A stretch of DNA of 40,001 nucleotides, from contig NZ_AZRL01000005.1 of the NCBI RefSeq assembly GCF_002895525.1, positions 1 through 40,001 on the forward strand. The letters are read 5' to 3'. Of this stretch, positions 34,445 to 40,001 are shown in pieces. The notes under the pieces are model-generated. The model saw nothing but the letters and a program-made list of their open reading frames with translations, searched no databases and was not told the DNA's origin. The number at the start of each line of letters is the position of its first letter. Position 1 is the stretch's first letter. The DNA comes from Petrotoga olearia DSM 13574 (GTDB lineage: Bacteria; Thermotogota; Thermotogae; Petrotogales; Petrotogaceae). The position numbers and the translations under genes are program-made.

Positions 34445-34975
34445 ATGATTGATTCCATCAGACCAGAGCACTTTAATCCCTACTTGGGCTACAAGTTGGA
34501 TCCGGGGGAACCTGGATTGGCTAATAGTTCTCCTGCGTCTTTGAGTATACTTAGGGTGGCAGCCCATGAGGTAGGGAACATAAATCAATTTAAATCTCAG
34601 GCGTTGAAAAAAGGTGGAATAGTTATTTATACTGACATAGACCTTAATCTTAAAAAGAGGGGAGGATTTCTAGCTGCCGTTGGAGGTAAATCTAAAGCCG
34701 TTATTTTGTATAAAAAAGAAATAGACAAAAATTCACCTCAAGATCTCCATTATGAATCACAAAATACAGAGAGAAAAGACAACGAAACAGAAGATATAAA
34801 GCAACGAATCGAAAAGGAAATTCAAAAAATAACGAATGAATTAAGAGCGGAAACTGATCCAGAAAAAGTCAGAAAATTACTAAACACCCTTCAATCTTTA
34901 GAAATTTATAAAAGTAACAGCTCATCTTTAGATTTGGAGTTTATTTTAGGATTAACTTTAGATTTAACGGTTTGA
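34445..34975 (+). CDS. Unknown protein with an AHE...GG pattern
   Basis: A 176-aa soluble protein. The N-terminal half contains ILRVAAHEVGNINQFKSQAL, then KKGGIVIYTDID and KRGGFLAAVGGKSKAVILYK. The second half is a Lys/Glu-rich helix (about 110-155) and a hydrophobic tail. The AHE plus GG layout faintly recalls SprA-related putative peptidases, but the second histidine of HExxH is replaced (HEVGN), so no activity can be claimed. ATG 34445 has GAAAGGTG ahead. The 3' end overlaps the convergent hydrolase gene by 12 bases. Confidence 0.65.
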   Translation: MIDSIRPEHFNPYLGYKLDPGEPGLANSSPASLSILRVAAHEVGNINQFKSQALKKGGIVIYTDIDLNLKKRGGFLAAVGGKSKAVILYKKEIDKNSPQDLHYESQNTERKDNETEDIKQRIEKEIQKITNELRAETDPEKVRKLLNTLQSLEIYKSNSSSLDLEFILGLTLDLTV

Positions 34976-35959
34976 TTCCAACACTTCTTCTCTTTTTCTA
35001 CTTTTTTCCAGACTCTCTTGGGTTAGACCTTCCTCTATAAAATTAGTCACCCAACGTCCAACGGTTCTTTTGAATAAATAACTTGATTTATGACCAGACA
35101 ATAATCTTTTGACCTTTTTATTTGGCAATAACTTTTGAAGGTCATTTGTTGCTTTATGTGGCATAATCTTATCAAAAAGAGCTTTTATATAGAGAACGGG
35201 TTGATTAACAAACTTGGCATAACTCAAAGGGTCGTAATGATAACAACTGATGGGTGTTTTTTGGAATATATCATCTATTGAATTGATATTATTTTTTACA
35301 AAGTTAGCCGCATCACTTCTATATTTTTTACAATACTCTTCTGAATCACAACCAAATGAATTCTTTTCTTTTGCGTATCTTTCTCTAACTTTCCCTGTAT
35401 ATGGTGAATAAAAGTTTATCCATCTCCAATTTCCCCCAGTGATCATCAAAATACCTTTTTTGACCCTTTTATCGAGGGCTAAAGTCATGGTACCGATGAT
35501 TCCTCCAAAAGATACGCCCATCAAGTACAATTTATTTTCTGAAAAATCATCGAAAGTTTCTAATAAATCGATCGTCCTTCGAACGTCTTTTACAGAATTA
35601 TGGAAAAGTACTGTACACTCCTGGGGTTCAGGTGAATAAAAGGGATCACCATCTTCTACTTCATTGGGCTTCCTACTTAGATGGTAAGGAAGAATCACAA
35701 CACTTGTTCTGTAACCAAGTTTTTTGAAATATCTACCGTACCATTCAAGGTATGGGACGTTGTTGGGCCCAATACCATGTAGAAAAACTATATCCCCTTT
35801 AACTTTTTGTTCTGGTTTAAACATATGAATTACTTGAGTTTCGTTCTCTTGGTGGATAGGGTCGGTATACACAGTATCGAACGTATAAACAAAATAATCA
35901 TTTTCTTCTCTTACTTTATAATTTATGGGAAGTTTGGGATAATTAAATATGTAGTCCGT
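34964..35959 (-). CDS. Alpha/beta hydrolase (non-canonical ACG start proposed)
   Basis: An alpha/beta hydrolase. Seen are IVFLHGIGPNNVPY (oxyanion-hole region), the nucleophile elbow GVSFGG (Ser at about 121 from GTG 35872), ALFDKIMPH with a probable acid, and LLSGHKSS with the probable catalytic His. The first ordinary start is GTG 35872, which has no ribosome binding site. The frame continues upstream for 30 codons (TDYIFNYPKLPINYKVREE...) to a stop at 35965. A good GAGGTG (35972-35967) stands 4 or 7 nt before ACG codons at 35962 and 35959. I give the ACG 35959 start (about 331 aa). The substrate is unknown. Confidence 0.8.
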   Translation of the reverse strand, partial: TDYIFNYPKLPINYKVREENDYFVYTFDTVYTDPIHQENETQVIHMFKPEQKVKGDIVFLHGIGPNNVPYLEWYGRYFKKLGYRTSVVILPYHLSRKPNEVEDGDPFYSPEPQECTVLFHNSVKDVRRTIDLLETFDDFSENKLYLMGVSFGGIIGTMTLALDKRVKKGILMITGGNWRWINFYSPYTGKVRERYAKEKNSFGCDSEEYCKKYRSDAANFVKNNINSIDDIFQKTPISCYHYDPLSYAKFVNQPVLYIKALFDKIMPHKATNDLQKLLPNKKVKRLLSGHKSSYLFKRTVGRWVTNFIEEGLTQESLEKSRKREEVLESNR

Positions 35960-36109
35960 CGTTTATCACCTCGTATTTAAAATGTTTAATTGACATTTAA
36001 ACACTTTTATTTTACAAAATTATATTTACCTTTTCTTAAAAGAAATATTATGAAATTCTGTTATTATAAAATAAATACCTATATAGGGTATGGGAGGTGG
36101 AAAGAAAAT

Positions 36110-36352
36110 ATGCAACATGTAAAAGTAAAGGTTTATACAACTCCAAGTTGCCCTTGGTGCAGAAAAGCCAAATCTTACTTTAGAGAGTTAGGGATAAAAT
36201 TTAAAGAAATCGATGTTTCAAAAGATCCAAAAGCGGCAGAAGAATTAGTTCGAAAGACTCATCAGATGGGGACTCCAGTAATTCAAATTGGAAATCGTTA
36301 TATAATTGGTTTTGATAAAAACAAAATAGACAGTATGCTCGGAATTAATTAA
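36110..36352 (+). CDS. Glutaredoxin-family thiol-disulfide protein
   Basis: An 80-aa glutaredoxin/NrdH-like protein. The redox motif is C14-P-W-C17 (TTPSCPWCRKA) and the cis-proline region is GTP at about 54-56. A C-terminal YIIGFDKNKID replaces the usual GGxDD turn. It would reduce disulfides in the cytoplasm; the electron donor is not visible. ATG 36110 has GGGAGGTGG ahead. In-frame codons further upstream (from 35990) have no ribosome binding site and are probably non-coding. A shared terminator follows. Confidence 0.9.
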   Translation: MQHVKVKVYTTPSCPWCRKAKSYFRELGIKFKEIDVSKDPKAAEELVRKTHQMGTPVIQIGNRYIIGFDKNKIDSMLGIN

Positions 36353-36374
36353 GACAGTTAGTTCAATAATAATA

Positions 36375-36412
36375 AAAACATAGGGCCTGATTTTAAAGGC
36401 CCTATGTTTTTT
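36375..36412. terminator. Bidirectional terminator between glutaredoxin and amylase genes
   Basis: AAAACATAGGGCC (36375-36387) pairs perfectly with GGCCCTATGTTTT (36398-36410) around a 10-nt loop. T-runs flank the hairpin on both strands. It lies 22 bases after the glutaredoxin stop and directly after the amylase stop on the other strand, so it serves both convergent genes. Confidence 0.92.
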
Positions 36413-36413
36413 G

Positions 36414-38930
36414 TTAATCAATTTTTATTAAAATATCATCCATTATCTTCGGATCTGTTGGATTTCCTCCACCAAACGACCAAGGTCCTCCATTTGGTGA
36501 TAATGGTCTCAAGACCCCTTCGATTCCGTCATAATCGTATGTTGTGATATAAATTGTCCATCCTGAAAGGTCGCTTGTGTCAAGTGTTGAAAGTGGAATC
36601 ATGAAGGTTATTTTATTTTCTTGTTTATTAACCTGCGTAGTAGGGGCAGGAGTTATTGGATCACCATATTTATTAGCTGATGAGTTCTCTGAACTGAAAA
36701 GACTAATGCCCCATCCGGTTGCGTAGACTTCGTAATCCCAGTTTAAGTTATTTGGCATAGTTGCATTTTGAAATGGTAATTCTACTGCTCCTTTTTTGTC
36801 GGGGTCGTCAAAGTATATTTGGAATGTCACGTGATCGAATCCGTTGGGAGGGTTCCAAATATCGGTTACATTCTCCATAGTTACAACCATCCTAAGCATC
36901 GTTCCAATTTGTATCAATTCAACCTCTTTGATATCCATCTGTTTGTTGAAAGTTGAGTCTTTTGGGTAAGAATAAGTTCCATTAGGTCCTTTATCGTCCC
37001 CCAAAAGGTCTTCAACTATTTTAAGAGTCACCATTGGAATTTCGAAATTAATATTATAACTTTCTGAATAATCAACTATTAATGGAGTTCTTCCGTAGGC
37101 TTTAACGAATATGTTGTGTTGCCCAGGAGTGAAATCCGAGATGTTTATTGGGATTTCCCAAGGTTCACTTTGTTTTTGTGTGAGGTTGATTTTAGCATAT
37201 TCCTTTTCCTCACGATCAACGATTACCTGAATAGATTTTGCGTTTGATGCTGTTCCTTTTAATACGAAGTTGTCAGAAAAGGTTTGATCTTCTTCTAAAT
37301 TTGTAATTTCTACAGATACTTCTTCTTCCTTGACAGGGTTAATTTCATTCGTTACCTCGAATATACCGATTGCCTTAGCGTTTAACAAGATATTCAAAGG
37401 CGAAGAGTATACGATTTCTTTGTTAATCATATTGTTTACTAAAATGGGTTTAAGAACGGTACCTTCATCAATCCCTAAATCAACATCTGTAGCATGTTTT
37501 TTATTGGAAGATGTATTCATCAAAATAATATAAGATTTTGATTCATCCTTTACTTTATAAATGAAAGGTCCTGGACCTAATTCATCCGCGAAGAGAACTT
37601 TTACTTTTCCATATCTGAAAGTTGGTATATTTTTCCTTAATTCTATTAATTCTTTAATGTACTGAAAGGTAGGGGTTGTTGTATCAAAGTGGTCAACTCC
37701 TCCAGAAGCAAATCCATGTTCAAACATTGCTGCCCTTGTTTCAACAAAATTTTGTTCAGTTCCGTAATATAATGTTGGTATTCCAGGAATAGTGAATATA
37801 AAAGTTAGGGCCTGCTTGAGACTGTTTATATCAGAACCTTTTAGGAATCTATCCATATCGTGATTATCAATAAAGGTTATCATTCTTGAAGGATCTTTGT
37901 ACATAGTTTCTCTTTGATTTAATCTATACTCCAAGTAAGATGTTGGTTTTCCTTCTTTAAACACACGCTTGATGTCCGTTTGAAGAGGAAAATCTAACAT
38001 TGAATTAAATCCAATTTCCATATATTCATTTAAAGATTTCTCCGCTACGTTTGTGAAAGGTTGAGGAGTTATCCATGCCTCGCCATAGGTTAAGAAATCA
38101 TTTTTTTCAACTTTTTGTGCTATTTCATATATTCCATTTTCTCCATTTAAAAATTCCTCCCAAAATTCATTTGGAACATATATGACGGTATCTATCCTAA
38201 AACCATCTATATCTGCTTCTTCTATCCAAAAAGTGTAAGAATCTTTCAAAGCTTCTATCACTAAAGGATTCTCAGTGTTCAAATCATCTAACTGAGAAAA
38301 TTCGGTATTATATTGGTTTGGATTTTTAATTTCAGAGGGCCAATGATAAACATTCAATTTTCTTTGTTCTGGATCGTTATAATCATTCATATTGAAAGGA
38401 TACTGGTCGGGTTTGTTTGTTGGAACACTTTGATTGTTTAAAAAATATTGTCCATTTTTGTAAATCAAAAAATTTCCCGTATGATTCGATACGATATCTT
38501 GGATTACATACATACCTCTTTTGTGCGCTTCTTCTACAAATTTTTTGTAAAGTTCTAAATCACCAAAATGTTCGTCTATCTTTTTAAAATGTCTAGCCCA
38601 ATAGCCATGGTAACCTCCATAATTCACACTTCCATCCCACCATTGGTTAGCTACAGGCGGTGTAACCCAGATTGCAGTTGCCCCTAATTCTTTTATATAA
38701 TCTAATTGGTCGATCAAACCCTGGATGTCTCCTCCGTTGTACTTTGAGTTTACCATTCCACTTTCTATCCCTGAATCTGTTAGTACATCGTTGGAAGTAT
38801 CTCCATTTGCAAACCTGTCTATCATAACAAAATAGATGATCTGATCTTCCCAATTTGGAGAAGGTGTCCCGGAAAAAACAAAGGAAGCTAAAAAAAGAAA
38901 CAATGTTACTAAACCTAAGTATCTTTTCAT
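36414..38930 (-). CDS. Secreted GH13 alpha-amylase family glycosidase
   Basis: An 838-aa secreted glycoside hydrolase. The signal peptide is MKRYLGLVTLFLFLASFVFS, without a lipobox Cys. The GH13 barrel covers about 25-400: region I DIVSNHTG at 145-152, region II GFRIDTV with nucleophile D247, region III YGEAW with acid/base E284, and region IV FIDNHD with D358. A C-terminal beta domain of the barrel (about 415-530), an Ig-like module (about 535-640), and a glucodextranase-like C domain (about 640-838) follow. It degrades alpha-glucans outside the cell; exact specificity is not told. The start ATG 38930 follows AGGAGG. A LacI-like operator lies over its promoter. Confidence 0.94.
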   Translation of the reverse strand: MKRYLGLVTLFLFLASFVFSGTPSPNWEDQIIYFVMIDRFANGDTSNDVLTDSGIESGMVNSKYNGGDIQGLIDQLDYIKELGATAIWVTPPVANQWWDGSVNYGGYHGYWARHFKKIDEHFGDLELYKKFVEEAHKRGMYVIQDIVSNHTGNFLIYKNGQYFLNNQSVPTNKPDQYPFNMNDYNDPEQRKLNVYHWPSEIKNPNQYNTEFSQLDDLNTENPLVIEALKDSYTFWIEEADIDGFRIDTVIYVPNEFWEEFLNGENGIYEIAQKVEKNDFLTYGEAWITPQPFTNVAEKSLNEYMEIGFNSMLDFPLQTDIKRVFKEGKPTSYLEYRLNQRETMYKDPSRMITFIDNHDMDRFLKGSDINSLKQALTFIFTIPGIPTLYYGTEQNFVETRAAMFEHGFASGGVDHFDTTTPTFQYIKELIELRKNIPTFRYGKVKVLFADELGPGPFIYKVKDESKSYIILMNTSSNKKHATDVDLGIDEGTVLKPILVNNMINKEIVYSSPLNILLNAKAIGIFEVTNEINPVKEEEVSVEITNLEEDQTFSDNFVLKGTASNAKSIQVIVDREEKEYAKINLTQKQSEPWEIPINISDFTPGQHNIFVKAYGRTPLIVDYSESYNINFEIPMVTLKIVEDLLGDDKGPNGTYSYPKDSTFNKQMDIKEVELIQIGTMLRMVVTMENVTDIWNPPNGFDHVTFQIYFDDPDKKGAVELPFQNATMPNNLNWDYEVYATGWGISLFSSENSSANKYGDPITPAPTTQVNKQENKITFMIPLSTLDTSDLSGWTIYITTYDYDGIEGVLRPLSPNGGPWSFGGGNPTDPKIMDDILIKID

Positions 38931-38958
38931 TTCTCCATCCTCCTTTTAACTTTTGTAA

Positions 38959-38976
38959 TAATGGAAACGTTTTACT
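38959..38976 (-). promoter_or_regulatory. LacI-family-like operator at the amylase promoter
   Basis: TAATGGAAACGTTTTACT contains the palindromic core AAACGTTT (38965-38972), typical of LacI/CcpA-family operators (compare TGNAANCGNWNNCW). It lies just downstream of the -10 box, where a bound repressor would block transcription start. No regulator gene is seen nearby, so the protein is encoded elsewhere. This points to sugar-dependent control of the amylase. Confidence 0.6.
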
Positions 38977-38981
38977 AAAAA

Positions 38982-39010
38982 ATTATAACATAAATTTGAG
39001 CAACATGCAA
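38982..39010 (-). promoter_or_regulatory. Promoter of the amylase gene
   Basis: On the minus strand TTGCAT (39010-39005) and TATAAT (38987-38982) are separated by 17 nt. The -10 is consensus and the -35 is fair. It lies 52 bases upstream of the amylase start codon. The promoter and the downstream operator occupy most of the gap before the intron. In the 373 bases between the amylase and intron-protein starts I see only these sites, a hairpin and intron RNA. Confidence 0.65.
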
Positions 39011-39027
39011 ATCCAAGTAATACGCAT

Positions 39028-39056
39028 AAAAAAAGGGATGCATTGTGCATCCCTTT
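39028..39056. terminator. Terminator-like hairpin at the intron insertion point
   Basis: AAAGGGATGCA (39032-39042) pairs with TGCATCCCTTT (39046-39056) around the loop TTG. On the minus strand a 7-base T-run follows. On the plus strand the T-run is cut short by the group II intron, 5 bases after the stem. Group IIC introns are known to insert beside such hairpins. Confidence 0.75.
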
Positions 39057-39061
39057 AGGTG

Positions 39062-40001
39062 GTGCGCCCAGCATGGGCAATATCTAAGCGGTGAAAGTCC
39101 GTTGTGGGCCAGGTAGCGGGAACCACTAGTCGAAGGCAAGGGTGTCCACCGTGAGGTGGAATCTGAAGGAAGCCCAAGGCAAAGTCCCGGTCCGATGAAC
39201 AAGAACCAGATACAAGGCTAAGTGGAGTGGACGAGTTTGCAACTCAAAACGAAGTCCAACAGCTACCCAGAACTTCACGGAGTAGATCTGGCGAATAGAC
39301 GGGATGAAAGTAGAAGAACTCTTTGGATATCTCAAACAACATGGAGAAGAATTAAGGCAAGAGCTCCTTGAAGGAAGGTACACCCCGAAACCGGTAAGGA
39401 GAAAAAAGATACCGAAACCGGATGGAGGGAAAAGACTACTAGGCATACCGACAGCAATAGACAGAGTAATCCAACAATCCATAGCGCAGGTGTTGACACC
39501 GATTTACGAAAAGAAATTTGTAGATAACAGCTATGGATTTAGGCCATTACGAGATGCAAAACAAGCCATACGGAAAAGCAAAGAATACCTAAACGAAGGA
39601 CACACATGGGTAGTGGACATAGACTTAGAACGCTACTTTGACACAGTCAACCACGACAAACTGATGAGGATAATATCAAAAGACGTAAAAGATGGCAGAG
39701 TGATATCCCTGATAAGGAAATACCTCAAAAGTGGGGTAATGGTAAATGGGGTAGTGATAGAAACAGAAGAAGGGACTCCACAAGGGGGACCGCTATCCCC
39801 ATTACTAAGCAACATAATGCTCCACGAACTTGATGTAGAACTAACAAAAAGGGGACACAAGTTTTGCAGGTATGCAGACGATTGCGACATATACGTGAAA
39901 AGCAAGAAATCCGCATACAGGGTGATGGAAAGTATAACAAAATACATAGAGAAGGAATTAAAGCTAAAAGTGAACAAGAAGAAAAGCAAAGTAGTCAGGC
40001 C
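39062..40001 (+). mobile_element. Group IIC-like intron, 5' part (runs off the window)
   Basis: The intron begins GTGCGCCCAGCATGGG, the classic group II 5' end. Domain I features of the bacterial class follow: GGTGAAAGTCC, AAGGCAAGGGTGTCC, GGTGGAATCTGAAGGAAGC and GGACGAGTTTGCAA with AAAACGAAGTCC. These match what I remember of the Oceanobacillus IIC intron RNA. Insertion 5 bases past a terminator-like hairpin fits class C. The RNA scaffold takes 39062-39303 and the reverse transcriptase frame follows. Domains V and VI and the 3' end are outside the window. It is inserted in an intergenic region and appears not to break a gene. Confidence 0.88.
39304..40001 (+). CDS. ltrA: Group II intron reverse transcriptase/maturase (partial, 3' end outside window)
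   Basis: An open frame of 232 codons with no stop before the window edge. Reverse transcriptase motifs are VRRKKIPKPDGGKRLLGIPT, NSYGFRPLRDAKQAI, VVDIDLERYFDTVNHDKL, GTPQGGPLSPLLSNIML and the active site Y190-A-D-D193. The thumb, maturase and any DNA-binding parts are cut off. The frame starts at MKVEELFGYLKQ, which normally follows GVDGM about 40 residues into such proteins. The codons just before are I-D-G, with an in-frame stop at 39283, so the usual N-terminus seems missing. No clear ribosome binding site precedes the ATG. Confidence 0.9.
   Translation, partial: MKVEELFGYLKQHGEELRQELLEGRYTPKPVRRKKIPKPDGGKRLLGIPTAIDRVIQQSIAQVLTPIYEKKFVDNSYGFRPLRDAKQAIRKSKEYLNEGHTWVVDIDLERYFDTVNHDKLMRIISKDVKDGRVISLIRKYLKSGVMVNGVVIETEEGTPQGGPLSPLLSNIMLHELDVELTKRGHKFCRYADDCDIYVKSKKSAYRVMESITKYIEKELKLKVNKKKSKVVR

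Noticed and set aside
35990..36109. N-terminal extension of the glutaredoxin
   Set aside because: The extension is compositionally unlike glutaredoxins and has no ribosome binding site, whereas ATG 36110 has GGGAGGTGG in front and gives the normal family length.
39126..39989. Minus-strand open frames over the intron
   Set aside because: They are opposite the intron RNA scaffold and the reverse transcriptase frame, which has clear motifs. They show no family features.

Overview
The window looks like chromosomal DNA of an AT-rich, motile, anaerobic thermophile of the Thermotogota, most like the Petrotoga group. This is an inference from codon bias toward A/T, from the gene order (che genes, flagellar export genes, flhF/flhG, cheC/cheD and fliA in one block), from protein style and from strong GGAGG-type ribosome binding sites. 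It was not tested by any search. I see no rRNA, tRNA, CRISPR array or prophage.

Layout. (1) 1-15036, all plus strand: cinA, then a motility block of cheA, cheW, cheY, fliO, fliP, fliQ, fliR, flhB, flhA, flhF and flhG. A structured tandem repeat interrupts the block before a PilZ protein gene, cheC, cheD, fliA and a small unknown gene. (2) 15164-27198, still plus strand: two unknown genes, mfd, mnmE, an unknown membrane protein, an ABC-2 permease, a SAM hydroxide adenosyltransferase-like gene, a YigZ/IMPACT gene, dnaX, a nucleosidase-like gene and a spore-photoproduct-lyase-like radical SAM gene. (3) 27231-29058, minus strand: an XRE-cupin regulator, speD and speE, which form a polyamine operon behind a near-perfect sigma-70-type promoter. 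(4) 29258-34975, plus strand: mreB, mreC, an mreD-like gene, a PBP2 gene, a DUF4139-like secreted protein and a small unknown protein. (5) 34964-38930: an alpha/beta hydrolase (minus), a glutaredoxin (plus) and a secreted GH13 amylase (minus). The last two share a bidirectional terminator. (6) 39062 to the right edge: a group IIC-like intron, truncated by the window, with its reverse transcriptase.

How the genes fit together. CheA, CheW, CheY, CheC and CheD form the chemotaxis signalling core. FliO/P/Q/R, FlhB and FlhA form the flagellar export gate. FlhF and FlhG set flagellar placement and number. The PilZ protein may link c-di-GMP to motility, and FliA is the late-flagellar sigma factor. 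The mre/PBP2 cluster handles cell-wall elongation. SpeD and SpeE make polyamines and are probably controlled by their own regulator.

Most interesting points. fliP has no ordinary start codon in front of its signal sequence, and the fliO stop is preceded by an in-phase A AAA AAG slippery heptamer. A 75-bp structured repeat is present twice in tandem, with related pieces elsewhere. The hydrolase frame opens next to a ribosome binding site with ACG rather than ATG. The group IIC intron sits just after a terminator-like hairpin, and its protein appears to lack the usual N-terminus. The amylase promoter carries a LacI-type operator.
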